Below, piece after piece: positions 35,401 through 48,590 of a stretch of DNA of 64,000 nucleotides. Location of the stretch: NCBI GenBank assembly GCA_008921705.1, contig VFFE01007212.1, positions 1,350,076 through 1,414,075 on the forward strand, in the 5' to 3' direction. Origin of the DNA: Burhinus oedicnemus (Eukaryota; Chordata; Aves; Charadriiformes; Burhinidae). The first letter of the stretch is position 1; each line of letters begins with the position of its first letter. The notes below the pieces were generated by a model, which saw only the letters and a program-made list of their open reading frames with translations, did not search any database and was not told the DNA's origin. The translations under genes were made by a program, and so were the position numbers.

Positions 35401-38400
35401 CAAAGATACTATTTAAGTACTAGTATCTAGTATCTTACTATCTAGTATCTTCACTTAAGTATAACATGAAGAGCTTAAAAATGCTAATGACAAAACTAAA
35501 ACTATATACCAACCTGACACAAAACAATTATTTTTCCAATATATTCATGAGGTGTTACAATAGTACCAAGAACAGTTGGCTCTAAATATTCAGATACTGA
35601 AAGTTTATCAGGAAACTGAGCAGGGTTGATAATAGTAATCTCTGCTTTACCATACTCCTGAAAACAAACAAATAAAACAGATACTGTAATTTTACAAATA
35701 GGTAGACTGAATTGCAAAGAAGACAAATATAGCACTGAAAAAACACTAAAAAAAAGTTTCAATTGCTTGGAAACACTTGTGAATTGCACAACCAAAATTT
35801 AGACCAAGCACAATTTTAAAAGAGATTTTTGTATCACATACAGAAGTCCCTTATCAGCATATCTTTAAATATGATTATTATATAGAAAGATTATAGGAAT
35901 TACTTTGACTAGGAAAATGGTTTTTTAAGCATTTTATCCAGTGAATATGAAACAGAAGAAGTGCTTAGAACTAGGACTACAGCCTAAGCTTATCTATAGA
36001 AATCAAAAAGCCTTTCTATCCATCTTTCCATCTCTCTCTTGCCTGTAGAGCAAGGATCTTCCTTCTTATACCTTATAGGATCAGGATGGAGTAAGGCACA
36101 GCTTCAACAAAGACCTGCTCTAAGTATTCTGCAGTTTGGTTACGGGGACATTCTTCTCTAAGTAGAACTTTGGGTTCAGGCTCCCTTACAGGCTGAAGTG
36201 GGCTTAGAAATTAAGTTTTCAATTCTTGTGCAAATGCTTTCATTACCTATTTCTTATAGACTAACATCCCGATAGGGGCTGAGGTTATCCTTCTGAAGTA
36301 AGAATAAAAGGAAGGTCACGCTTCTTAGCATGTACATACAACCTCGCCCATGCACCAAAGCAAAGGATTCTATCACTTCCACTGACAAAGGCAGTGTTCT
36401 GGAACAAAGACCCAACTTCCAGCACTGTTTGAAAAGTGTCCCACATCAGCAATCCAGAATCACTTATGCACCAAAAGGTGTCAACTACTTCATTCACAGC
36501 TGCTACACTGCCTAAGGAAGAAATCAAAACAACTGGAGAGAAAAAGGGTCTATGCCTTACACCTTGCAAGTACAGCAATCTTTCTTATACAACCCGTTTG
36601 GAATGTACAGATTTTCTGTAGTGTATAGAGGTACGTGTTGGATAATAATGAGCCAGCCTAGTTGCGGCGTCCTTTCAGCAGGTGCTCAAAAGTCCTCCTC
36701 TCTCTCAAATTCAAGAACAGTAATTTTTTTGCAGCCAGTTCAATGAAGTTTGCACTTGCCTATTTCACAGTGATCAAAAACTCACTTGTCTTCACTAGCC
36801 CCTGCCAGTCTACAGTAGCATTACAAGTTGTTCCTAAAAACGTTAATGTTTTCTGACTGAGAAAACCTGATTAAAAATAAAAGTGTAGATGTTTAAAAAC
36901 ATAGATGTTTATTATATCAGGCTTTTAAGCTGCTACTTACATAAAGCTGTAATAAATTTAACATACCTTTATCAACTTTGCTGAGGAAAGAACAGCTTTA
37001 TATGGAACTGTAGGTGCAGTCAAAATAACAGACATGTTATACTCTTGCTCCAAACGTTGATTAAAAACTTCCATATGTAAAAGACCAAGGAAACCCAACC
37101 TGGGAAAAAAAAATATCCTATTGGTGAAAGTATTTATATATCCCCTGGAATTTCAAAGTGGTTTGGTTTTTTCCCCTCCAGCATGTTTACACTGCTAGTC
37201 TGGCAATATCAGGCACAGCGAACAATCTCCAAATGATCCTACAGTTGAATAGTTTAAGTCCTTGAGAATAAAACCTTGAGAAAACTCACAAATTGCATAC
37301 TCTGCACAAATACAGAACGTAAGAAGATAAAATGCTTTTGATCTCTACTTTTTGTTAATTTGACTTAAAGCTCCTAATCTTGAATTCATTTTAATTCAGT
37401 TGACTTAAACTTGCATTCTCAATTTACAAACCATTCAAAAAACGAAAGCAGTATAAAAGCCTCACCTCCATCCAGCTCCTAAGGCAAGGCTACTGTCACG
37501 ATGAACAGTTACACTGGAGTCATTCAATGTCAGCCTTTCCAAAGCACTTTTGAGATTATTATATTCTGTTTGATCTACAGGATACATTCCTGTCAAAACA
37601 TATTAGATAAAAGCTCTCTGTCACATCACTTCTATCTAGCATATACTTAGCTTTCAAATATGCCTTTTTCAGTAATTACAGAACACAGTAATGAAATCAG
37701 AAGTAGCTTACTTTCTGTTCCAACTTTTAAAATATGAAAAACAATACAAGGATTTTTTTTTTCCCCAAAAAAATTAGTTAAAATGTAATAGTTTCAGATT
37801 ACCTCAAAGAAACCCAGGAATTAACATTCAAACCATAATGATAGGGACACTGTACTCATCTAATCCTTCATAGCTGTGGAACATGCACAATTGACTATAA
37901 CCATTGTTTTGCAGGGCTGTAGTGTAAACATACACCTTAAACATAAATGAATAAGCAGACAAACTTCACCGAGATGTTCCTTCAAAAGTAAGAGTGAATG
38001 GCCAAAAAAAAAAATTTGCCACATCACAGTTGTGAATGTTTCTATATTCTTTTGAAATTAATGAAAAGCAGCTGTCTGTATAGTTACTGCCTGAAATAGG
38101 TTCTACTGTACCCCTTTTCACATCACCATCTGTTCAGAAAACATAGATTGCTCTACACCAAGAAGTAACACACATGCACAGAAGAAAAGTTTACAGGATT
38201 ACACTTTTCTACATTCACTGACAGACAGCACAATCTCCATGAGACAGTTCAAGTGAGTTTTACACATTCCATCACAACAAGTCTAGAAAGTGATTCACAT
38301 AATTTCTTTAAAGCCATCTTCCATAGCATGTGTAGTAGTTACTGCAGCTGGTGGCAACAGCTCAACAGAACTATTGAAGCTTAAAAAGCCAAATATTTTA

Positions 38401-41400
38401 CAGAATCATTCTGAATATTAGCTTTGGTAGTTTACCATATTTAACAAATTAAACAGTTGTTAGTTTTTAAAAGATTTCACAATAATTATGGAAACCTGGT
38501 TATCAAGATGAAGAATTCCAATAAACAGATTTCATTTTTTCAAGTCTCAACACTTCTTTTTCAGCTATCAAGAATTTACTGGCATTAGAAGCAATAATTG
38601 TAGCTAAAAATACATGTTAGTCTTGTATTCATCTAAAACCAGTCTGCAACTATTATGAATCTTGTCTGCTGAGTTGCAGGGAAAATTACATAAAGCTATA
38701 TAAATGATGTGCCTCTGTAGCTTAACTTTGCTAAAATTCTAATCCTCGCAACTCTTAATATGCATACATATTACTTTAGAAGTCCTAATAGCTCTCTTGA
38801 TCTTGTTACTGGAAAAAAAGTAGTTCTACGTTATATCAGTTTACTCCTCACCTGCAAAAACCATTGGCTTCGCCAACTTAAAGCCAGGCAAAGGCTCCAC
38901 TGGCTGTTTATACAAAAACAGTGTGTCTCCTATTTGGGCTTCCGTTACTTCTTTCATTCCAGCAATCACGTAGCCCACCTGTCCAGCATATCTAAATAAA
39001 ATTGGCATTATATGGACATGCTTCTTGGCATTATCAGTATTTCTGCTATTTTCCCCACTTGACTTAGCCCAGTCAGAAATTCAAATAAGTCAACCCCCTA
39101 AAAGCCCATACACAGTCCAAAAGCCAGATTTAAGTTTTTCTCCTGTGAATTTTATCTCAAGGGACAAACTATCTGTTGACTCAAGTAGCTTTATTTCTGT
39201 TACAGTTAAACAGTATATTTATGGTTCTGGATTTCAAATTCTGTGCTACTCCCAGTTTGAAAGCTGGAGCTAAAAGGAACTTCTCAAGGATCTAAGAAAC
39301 AGAACCAGAACAGTTCCCAGCTGGCACCACAGCAAGTCTCATATACTAAGTGGCAGAAACAGCAAAAGACAAATGCCTTCCATCAGCACATAATGCTGTT
39401 TAGGAGAGGAACCGATGGTAGATAAAGAGTAAAACACAGCATACTGGTTTTGGCTGGGATGGGGCTCTTCATAGCAGCCCCGTATGGTGCTGTGGATTTG
39501 TGAATAAAATGGTGTTGACAACACACTAGTGTTTTAGCTAATGCTGAATAGCGCTTTCACAGCATGAAGGCTTTCTCTGTTCCTCACTTTGTTCCCCCTG
39601 ACAAATAGGCTAGGGCCAGAGGCTGGGAGGTGACACAGCCAGGACAGCAGACCTGAACTGACCAAAACGATACTCCATGCCATAGAACATCATGCTCGGC
39701 AATAAAAAACAAGGATCGCAGTCTTTCCAGGGTGGCTGTTGCTTGTACACTACATTGTCTGCTAGTGGTCAGTCTGCTTGTGGGAGATAGCAAGTAATTG
39801 ATTGTCTTTGCATCACTTCCTGCCCCCTGCCCCCCTTCCTTCACTTAGTTAACTGTCTTTATCTCAACCCACGAGTTTTTACTCACTTTTGCTCTCCCAG
39901 TTCTCTCCCCTCTCCCACTTGGGTTGGGGTAGTGAGCAAATGGCTGGTTAGGTGCTTAGTTGCTGGCTGGGTTCAACCCACCATGCACAGTAACATAGTC
40001 TCACTGAGAATCTCCCAGGAAAGTCATTAACACATACTTGGATGCAAACTGATAAAGCTTCTCCACTAATTCTAAGTACCTGATTTTCTTCCCACTGCTG
40101 CCATGAGGAGCCAGTTTCTGGAAGCTGTTGCATTCATGGATTTTAAGTTTTCCACCCTCAAAATATGCTGCAGCAATAACTAAGATGAAGCCCCATTCCC
40201 TTCCACTCTCAAACAAGGTAGTTCCTAGAAATAAATTGGACAGCTGAATAAGAATATCAAACTCTAGTCTTAAAAAAAAAGACTAGCTGTCCAGATGTTC
40301 CATGTACAATAGATGACAGAATGGCTTCCTCCCCCTAGCAGCGCCCAAAAAGCAGTCTGCAAAAGCTTCTGCCCTCTGCATGCCCAAGATGAAAACCACT
40401 AACATCAAGCATTAAATTACAGATAAAAATCATAAAAAACCCACCACCGAAGAACAAGAACAAAACCCCCAGGCATCTCCCAGTCTTTACCACTCAAAGC
40501 AAAAATCAAACAGAATTGAAGAATATTGTATCTTACACCAATTTATGATTTGTTCCACTGAAAAAAAATTTTACTTACAGTTTATGGGTTGGCTGCTCGT
40601 TGGGAGTCAGAATTCCAACTTCATTAACTTCGTATCTTTTCTTTGTGTGCGCAGACACAATTTTATGCCCTTTTTGAATCTCCCCACCAAAGAGTGCAAT
40701 GTTAGCTATGACGCCTCGGTAATGGTCAAAGGTGGAGTCAAATACTAAGGCTTTCAATGGATCAACAGTATTACACTGGGGTCTGTCACAAAAAAATTTA
40801 AAACAATATATTAAGCAGTGTGTTTTTGATTCAGTATCAAATGAGCAAGCGCTCCAAAACCTTCCATATTAAAATAAAGTACTGAGTTTCAGTAAACAAA
40901 CACATACCAGACATCATTTCAGTGTTTCACTATTATGCAGCAAATCTGTGCTTTTTTCTCTCCCCCATGTGCAATAGCAGTACAGATAGAACAAAACCAA
41001 ACATATATTCATCATACTCATTTCACAATAGGTGAAACTGATGCTTAAAATACTGTATCACAGGGGAAACAAAAATTCAACAGTTACCTTCCAACAGCTG
41101 AGGGGTTTTATAAAAAAAAAAAAGTCCAGAAGTTTTGGTTTTGCCATATTTTCATGGAAACCAAATCTCAGATTTTCATTGTGGTTTCTTTTAACTATAA
41201 TTATTAACTAATACAAGGACTACAATTATTAGCTAATAGTAGGAAAAAAGATTGGAAAAGCAATATGTTGATTGAAACTGAACTGTAATTCAGCAGTTTT
41301 GTCATCAAGTTCCCAGATAAAACTCTTATTTTAAAGGTTGTGTTCAGGATATGAAGCTCTAAACACAGGAGATCTGAGTTACCATTATCATTTTAGCAAT

Positions 41401-44400
41401 GCTATGTTCAAAAGGAGTGACAGCACATAGATCATCAAACATGAAATTTCACAGAAGCTACAGAAACATTCATAGAAGTATCACCTTTAGTGGCTCACCT
41501 CTCATCTTTCATCTCCTACTGAATTCATTTTCCTCTCCCACTACTTAAGAATAAAGAATTCTTCTCTGCTGACATATTCATTTTTTAAAAGACATCTCAT
41601 ATCTGAAGCGTCATTTTTTTCTGATTTGCAATTTGAAACTGACTTAACCAGCTGTCATGGTTTCAGCTAGGATACAGTTGACTTTCTTACTAGCACATGG
41701 TATAGTGCTATGTTTTGGATTCCGGATGAGAGCAGTGTTGATAGCACACTGATGTTTTTGGTTGTTGCTAAGCAGTCAAGGACTTTTCTGCTCCTCACAC
41801 CGCCCCACCAGCACGTAGGCTGGGAGGACCCCAACTGACCCAAGGGCTATCCCATACAATATGACATCATGCTCAGCATATAAAGCTGGTGGAAGAAGAA
41901 GGAAGGGGGGGATGTTCAGAGTTCTGGCATTTGTCTTCCCAAGCAACCGTTATGCGTGATGGAGCCCTGCTGTCCTGGAGATGGCTGAGCACCTGCCTGC
42001 CGTTGGGAAGCAGTGAATGAATTCCTTGTTTTGCTTTGCTTGCGTGCGCGGCTTTTGCTTTACTTATTAAACTGTCTTTGTCTCAGCCCACGAGTTTTCT
42101 CACTTTTGCTCTTCTAATTCTCTTCCTGGTCCCATCGTGGGGGGAATAAGCCACAGTGTGGCCCTGGTTGCCGGCTGGGGTTAAACCATGACACCAGCTC
42201 AAACTAATGTTTCTCCCACATCTCTTTATAAAGTATTGACTTTAAATCAGATAAATATTATGTGCAAAACTAGTGCCATTATACTGTATAAATGCAACTC
42301 ATGGTTTCCTAATTAACCTTACAAGGTTTCAATAACTAAATACAGAACTTACGGTGGAATCTTCTCGATGACCTTTTGAAGAACTTTTTCAACATTTGTC
42401 CCTTGTTTAGCAGAAATCTAAAACAAGGCCAACAACAATTTGATAAGACATGTGTCTTACATTCATTCAGTATCTATTAAACAGTGTCACATTTACTTAT
42501 ATTTTTGGTGGCCACAGATAATAGTACCCATAAAAGCACTCTGAAGTGCACTGCAGAATGCTATTATTATGAAATGCTTATCGGATTCTAAATTACTTTG
42601 TAACATTGTTTTGCTCTCCTGAATGGCAATTGCCGTTACAGTAAAAGTGAAAACAATTTATGGACCCACAATGAGAAATAATTTTAAATCTATCTGATGC
42701 CATTCATCAAGACATACTAGAATTTTTAACTGAGAAGTTAGGTTCTCCAATCCTGTTTTTCAGGAGACAATCTTTAAAGAAATTCACGTATGTCAAAGAC
42801 AGGCAGACAGGTGACACCCTGTTGATCTACTACGTGCACACGTCTTTCATTAGCTACAAAGTAGATACAGATATACAAGCAGCCATGTTATAAAACTTCA
42901 AGAGATCTTACCCTTACACATTCATCTATAGGGATATCAAACAGCTTCTCAATTTGTTTTTCAACTCTTTCAGGGTCTGCATTCTTCAAGTCAATCTGAA
43001 AAACAACAAACTGCTAAACATACAGGCAACCATGTCTTCTGTATGATCCAGCACTGTAGTTTCCAAATATACAATTCAAGGAGCCTTTATGAGTAAAACA
43101 CATAGTTCTTGTTATATTCTAGCTATTTTTTCATTATATATCTCTATTTGAGGCTACATTTCTTATAAATCTTCTATACATTTAAACAATCCAACAATTT
43201 AATATGAAACTCTAAAACCTTTATTACCTTATTTATGACAGGAATTATTGCAAGCTGTGCTTCAAAAGCAAGATAGAAGTTTGCCACTGTCTGAGCCTGA
43301 ATACCCTGGAAAATAAGCATTAAAAAAGTTCAACATGGAATCTTCCTGGGTTTTGGCTTTTTTTTTGTGGGTTTGTTTGGGGTGTTTTGTTTTTGTGTGG
43401 GTTTTTTGGGGTTTTTTGTTTGGGGGTTTTTTGGGGGGTTTGGTTTTTTTTTGGTGTACTATACAATATAAGATTATTTTGCTGTTCTATCCACTCCTTC
43501 ATTTGTGGGACTGAAAATAAGTTATTGATTATACACATTGCTGAGAAAGAAAACAACATTCCTAAGTATCATTTCTCATAATCTGAATGTAAGTAGACAA
43601 ACTAATAATGCTGTATGTATGACCACATATGTGCAATTATTTATAGATAACACAGTATTATGCAAACATTATGCACCATGTACATATTTCTGTATATGTT
43701 ATTTATTTCTGAACAATCAAGATCATAAGAGGTACCTCAAAAAACAGATTCTTTGTCCACAACAAACTATTCACAATTGGACTAAAACAAAGAAAAAGGG
43801 ATGTTTATAACAGTAATAAAACTGCAATGACTCCTGAGGGCAGAAACATATCTTCAACACACCTTACAGCTGTTTTCAAAAGAGAATACAAATTATAAGG
43901 TTTGTACCTCACATTTCTTTCAGAAGGACAGCAAAATAACAGCTCTGATAAGAAAAGGGAAGATGACCTTTCAGATCCAAGTACCATGCAAGGAAAAAGA
44001 GAGATAGAGATGCTAATGAATGAGACTACAAAACCTAACGTGACAAGCGAGGGCAGAAGGGGGTGGGAGGAGAATTAAGTGGAAAATTACTTATATGGGG
44101 ATATTCATTATGAATATATGGGCCTAACTTTTTAGCCAACGTAAAGAAGCCAAAAAAATGTATTAAAGAAAAAAAAAAAGTATGCAAGATCTAAATCTTG
44201 AGAATTACCTCCAGAATACAGGCTGGCATGAGAAACATTAGCAATTATAATCAAAAAGTTGAATTTGTGAGCATTCTGACTAAAATGCAAATACAGAATA
44301 CCAAATAATCACATAATATTTAAATATATACACATTAAATATAAAAACATCAGCACATTTACAGAATATATTACTGAAGCTTACTTAAGAAGTCCACTTG

Positions 44401-47400
44401 CCCACAAAGCTACGAAGGAACAAGCGTTCATAATGATTGAAAGGAAGTTAATTTTTTTTCCCTCCATATAACAAGGGAAAAAGTAGCATTCATTTGACCC
44501 TTGTACGTTCCAGTCATAAATGTGCCACAGAGAAAATCCTCAAAATACTTTGTAAGAATGCGTCCATATTTAGTCATGTTCCCATAATCCTCATATTCTA
44601 ATCTGTTAACTGTTTCTGATGTTCCTAGCAACGTACAAATAAAAGTACAACTAAGATCTCTAATTTCACCTCCCTCCCAATATAGACTTTGTCTGTGAAC
44701 TTATGAGTAACACCTTACAAACATTTTACTCCCTCACTTTCCTACTTCTCCTGAAACATCAGTCAAGAACCTATTAATCTACAAGATAGAAAACTTTTCA
44801 AGTTTCCAGAATAAGTTTATTCACATTCAGTTTATAGCGTCCTTTAGCTCTAACATTGCCAGCATTGGTTTGTCTTACTGGCAATTAAAAACACAACAGC
44901 AATTAGTTGTAACTAACAGTTTGGTTGGTTGAACGAATCATCAAGCTTTCCAACAAGAAATTCAAAGTACTCAAATGGGTATTAGTACAACAGCTAAAAG
45001 TTCCCCAGACTGCCATTTGCAAAGTTCATACTCTGTACAAAGTAGGATCTGATTCTTCACTAATCCTGTGCTTTTGTTACTATGTCGTGGAACTGCAGTA
45101 ACGATCAATGCACAAATATTTGTCTCTAGAATTTTTTTTTTAAAAACTCTCGTTACTAGTCTTTGCAACGTAATACTTTTATGAAGCTAGTGCAGGGGCA
45201 AAAACACTGATGGAAAAATTTAAAAAAAAAACCCCAAAACAATCCCAAATCTTCTCTCTAGCTAGCTTAAAGAAATTACTGAAATTCTATGTAGAAAAGA
45301 AGAATTAAGAACTCCACCTCATTTGCATCCACTACAAGTATAACACCTTGACAGGCAGACAGCGATCGTGATACTTCATAGCTGAAATCTACGTGGCCCT
45401 GTGGAGAAAATAAATGTTTACAATTTCAGGTATTTCTACAGTCTTTTGCAAAGATTTCTATATTACGATGTTATCATTTGTATATATGTTCACAATTCTT
45501 ACAAAAAAAAAGAAATAGAATAAACACAAGAAGTCAGAAATCTCCTACTTTTAAAGACATTTAGCTTTGTGTGATTTAAATGCTGTTTATACTTAACTTA
45601 CTGGCGTGTCAATAAGATTTAAGAGGTAGTTTACTCCTTCGTGATTGTAAAAGAGAGATGCAGATTGTGCTTTAACTGTAATTCCTCTTTCGCGTTCCAC
45701 TTGCAGTTTATCCAGCACTTGTTTGTTACGGTCAGTTTTAGCAATTGTTCCTAAGATAAAAAAAACAGTTTTATTACCTCATTTAGTACATTAGCTCTCA
45801 ATATAAATAATTCTTGAAAATGCCATTAACCAGGAGAACATGGGACCTGCAGCTGCAAATGAAGCTCTTCCATCTGATTAAGCTAAACTTACATTTTCAT
45901 TTAAAAATAAAATTATGCTTCAATTCTTAATGGTTGTTAAATAGATTTTTACGTATGAAGTTATATAAAATACTTCACTGAATAAGCAGGATACAAAACA
46001 TCATGTAAGTCTAAATCAGATTAAGTAGCAAAGATTCCATTCAATGCTAAACCATTTTGATGCTTAAGAAAACTTCACCTCCTATCACTGCGGAGCAGCT
46101 CCATGGCCCACAGCTCCAACCAGTGCCAGTCTCATGTGCGAAAAGAACATTACCATAGAGCTTGACAGACCTAAATTAAAAACTCCATTCTATCACAGGC
46201 ATTAGGTAAAATTGCCCATAATGAAACATAGGAGGTAATCATAAAGAATAACTTTGATCAAAAGCTTCCCTCCCAGGTTTTGTTTTGCTCACCCCTTAAA
46301 TGAGAAAAGCAAGACTATTCCAAAGGGTATTTCTGAGTAGCTAATTTAAGCTCTGCCCTGAAATTGGTTTCCTCTTGGGAGATACAGCAATTGCTTTATA
46401 GCTTAGCTTAGAGAACCCTCTAAGGCAATCTCTGTCTCTCTTCCAAGGAAAGCCGTTTCAGAGTCACAGTTATGAACATCCCTTAGTGCTTCTGTTTCTC
46501 AATTCCACTTGAAGGGAGACAGTTTTCCTTAACCTCAACAATAACACAGAAATAAAAACACTGAAGTCCAAGAAGCACTCCGATGAGGACAAAATAAACA
46601 CCTCTGAAAGTAACACAACTTCACCAATACTTAAAGAGTGAAGGAAAAGACAAGTCTATATAGCAGCTGAGAATCTATGGAATTTACACTTAATTACTAG
46701 CAGTTATTCTACACACTAAATCTAAATCAACGTAGGGCTGTACATTCCTAAAACTTACTATGCAACATCGTACCAGCTTCAGTATCAGTGAGCTTCACCA
46801 CCATGAAAGCCAGTCATTATGGTTTGCTCACAAGGACACATCGTTACTTTCATCTAAGTACAAACAGCTGAAGTTCCTCTCTGTTTCAATAACACTTGAA
46901 AACTACTCTGCTCAGAATCCCTAGGTCATGATAGTCCCCTTTTGTCCACTCTAAATACTGGCAGTAAAAATCATAAACTTGCTGCATACTGGTCTAATGG
47001 ACAATGGGTCAGGAATGACAGGAGCAGCATTCTGAACAAGGAAGTACACTGCTTTTCAGTTTCTTTCTAAAATGCATACTTCCTTGAGTGAATTACACAC
47101 TTCCTTACCCCTACTTATAGGCAGACCTCAACCAGAAAGAAAGCACCATATTCACATCTATAATACCACACAACTGGCAGCCTAAAAGCACAAGCAACCT
47201 AGCACTAGAAGAACAAAGAGATCAGAAATTTTAGTAATAATCAAAGCTACAGAAACTTACACATCACCTTACATATCATGAAAAGGTAGTATAAAATGAG
47301 AACTTACCTGTAATTTCCAACAATCTGTCTGCTAGTGTACTTTTGCCATGATCTACATGAGCTATAATACTGAAGTTTCTAATGCTTTCAACAGGGTATG

Positions 47401-48590
47401 TCGACATATCTATTTTTTCCTGAAAAAGAGAAATTTATTTTCATAAACCATGGTTACAATCTCTACATACAATATGACTTGGCATTTAAAAAATGAATTA
47501 ACTCACTTTTCTAGAAGAGGCATAGGTTGAAAAGAGATTCAAAAACTTAAATTGTCATCAGTGTTTAAAATCCTAGCATTTAATTTTAGTCATATATATA
47601 TTTATTTATTGCTATGAATAATGAGTAAGCATGCTGGAAAGCACTGCAAAAGGTACTATGTTCTTACGAATACAGGGAGTTGGAAAACTTAAAATAGTTT
47701 CAAGTTTGTTAAACTACTAAAACTAAGGATTAAGAAAACTGGATTCAGAGAACCATTAAGGAAATCATTGTTCACAAGCACAATAAGAACACAGCGACAT
47801 TACCTAGCAGCTCAGGTAGCTGTGACCTTACCATAAGGAGCAAGCAGACTTTGTGGAAGAGGAAGCTACAGGTAACACTTACCTTGGCCAAATTAAAAAA
47901 ATGCAGAAAGCCAGCCTGACTTCTGTGGTTCACACACAGAAGTGTCCAACACTAAAGAAACTTTTCTTTGTGTTATTTCTGCTCGTTCCAAGTAATATGG
48001 CATTTTGAAGAAAAGGGGCTTCTTGGCTTTTCAAAGCTTTCAGCATCAGGAACCAGGAGATCCCTAATAGCAATCAGTACCACTGTACTGAAAATCTCCA
48101 GTCGCCAATTTTAGAGATGCACAAAGCTTATCTCTCTTACACGAGCTATGCATGCAGCTCTGGGCCAGGCAGAAAAGCAAGCAAGCCCGGAGTTCTTTGC
48201 TAGCACCAATACACAGCATTAAGCACCACCATCGGCCGTGTCCCCTGCAGGATGCCTCGGCTTGGGACGGCAAGTCCTCCTACTGCCAAGGGGACGCAAA
48301 CGCCCCTGCAGCGGTAAACGGCTACCCCAGTACGCCATCGCCTGTCTGGAAAGGCCACCTTCTGCCCGCAGGACCTCCGCCTTGGGGACTCGCTGCAGGC
48401 CAGTTTCGGGCAGGCCAAACGCCTCCCCGCACCCCATCCCTCCCGGGCCGGCCCGCGCACTCACCTTGCCGCGGGAGCTGTAGGGCCGCTCGCAGGCCGC
48501 GGGCGGCCGGGGCGGAAGGCAGCGCGGGGCGGTGAAGCGCGGGCTCCGCAGCCGGGCCCACCACACCGCCGTCCTGCCGGCGAGGGCCAT
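28282..48590 (-). CDS. GUF1: mitochondrial translation GTPase GUF1 (EF4/LepA), 17 coding exons
   Basis: Mitochondrial-matrix GTPase of the LepA/EF4 family that binds ribosomes and promotes faithful mitochondrial translation, especially under stress. Exons in transcript order: 48465-48590, 47308-47419, 45602-45750, 45318-45398, 43228-43305, 42912-42995, 42353-42417, 40579-40782, 38852-38991, 37466-37589, 36967-37099, 35514-35657, 34353-34486, 32462-32563, 30394-30513, 29434-29470, 28282-28419. They total 1971 nt, 656 aa plus stop (human about 669). Every intron is GT-AG and every junction phase agrees. Motifs: G1 AHVDHGKST (62-70), G2 [11 protein letters not shown]3 DTPGHVDF (127-134), G4 NKID (181-184), G5 SAK (212-214), then EF-G-like domains II, III and V and the LepA-specific C-terminal domain ([20 protein letters not shown]). 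The ATG at 48590 has G at -3 and +4, and no in-frame ATG lies upstream. Confidence 0.97.
29082..29118. repeat. (GT)n/(CA)n microsatellite in GUF1 intron 16
   Basis: About eight GT units (29084-29098) followed after TATACACATG by an interrupted CACACA run. The two halves are complementary, so the strand can fold back. Likely polymorphic. Confidence 0.8.
39438..39989 (+). mobile_element. old solo LTR, ERVL-type, GUF1 intron 8
   Basis: It aligns by eye over its whole length with the LTR at 41653-42193. Shared landmarks in order are 'ggttttggctgggat', 'gtgttgacaacacactagtg', 'gctgaggtgacacagcc'-like GC part, 'ccatagaacatcatgctcgg', 'aactgtctttatctcaaccc' and 'acgagtttttactcactttt', ending 'ggctgggttcaaccca'. 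It is much more diverged, has no perfect ends and no obvious target duplication. It lacks internal viral genes, so it is a solo remnant. It lies antisense to GUF1. Boundaries are approximate. Confidence 0.75.
41648..41652. repeat. 5' target-site duplication of the solo LTR
   Basis: CCAGC, repeated exactly at 42194-42198 directly after the LTR. This marks the integration site and shows the insertion is complete. Confidence 0.88.
41653..42193 (+). mobile_element. solo LTR of an endogenous retrovirus (ERVL class), GUF1 intron 7
   Basis: A 541-bp LTR beginning TGTCATGGTTT and ending AAACCATGACA, an exact 11-bp terminal inverted repeat with TG...CA ends. It is flanked by the perfect 5-bp duplication CCAGC (41648-41652 and 42194-42198). 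A 5-bp duplication is the usual size for ERVL; ERVK normally gives 6. Internal signals are a TATA-like ATATAAAG (41878-41885) and ATTAAA (42066-42071). No gag, pol or env sequence is attached, so it arose by LTR-LTR recombination. It is antisense to GUF1. The intact ends and duplication make it relatively young. Confidence 0.92.
42194..42198. repeat. 3' target-site duplication of the solo LTR
   Basis: CCAGC, the partner of 41648-41652. Confidence 0.88.
42353..43305 (-). CDS. GUF1: GUF1 exons 5-7, guanine-specificity motifs
   Basis: Exon 5 (43228-43305) ends ...AIIPVINK and exon 6 (42912-42995) begins [13 protein letters not shown], so the G4 motif NKID spans intron 5. Exon 7 (42353-42417) begins [13 protein letters not shown], the G5 motif. 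All three are short (78, 84 and 65 nt). Skipping exon 5 or 6 would stay in frame but destroy guanine recognition. Confidence 0.92.
43347..43456 (+). repeat. G/T-rich tract with G-quadruplex potential, GUF1 intron 4
   Basis: Runs of 3 to 6 G separated by T-rich loops: GGG 43399-43401, GGGG 43408-43411, GGGGG 43422-43426, GGGGGG 43433-43438, with further GGG and GGGG at 43369 and 43379. This fits a four-run quadruplex with loops of 6, 10 and 6. The G strand is the template strand of GUF1. The pre-mRNA is C/A-rich here, starting about 45 nt upstream of the exon 5 acceptor. Confidence 0.7.
45318..45750 (-). CDS. GUF1: GUF1 exons 3-4, switch I and switch II
   Basis: Exon 3 (45602-45750) carries [14 protein letters not shown] (switch I) and ends exactly after DTP. 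Exon 4 (45318-45398) begins [13 protein letters not shown], so the DTPGHVDF G3 motif, with the catalytic His of translational GTPases, is split by the 203-nt intron 3. Exon 4's donor (GAG/GTGGAG) is weak. Confidence 0.92.
47308..47419 (-). CDS. GUF1: GUF1 exon 2, P-loop
   Basis: Starts [21 protein letters not shown] and carries the G1/P-loop AHVDHGKST that binds the nucleotide phosphates. Followed by [10 protein letters not shown]. The His and Asp before the GKS are the translational-GTPase form of the loop. The exon ends in phase 1. Confidence 0.93.

Noticed and set aside
35418..35452. Short tandem copies of 'ctagtatct' in GUF1 intron 12/13 region
   Set aside because: Only about three imperfect copies; an ordinary micro-duplication with no sign of function.
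44102..44118. Near-palindrome ATATTCAT-T-ATGAATAT in GUF1 intron 4
   Set aside because: AT-only-rich short arms of this kind are common by chance in AT-rich introns.
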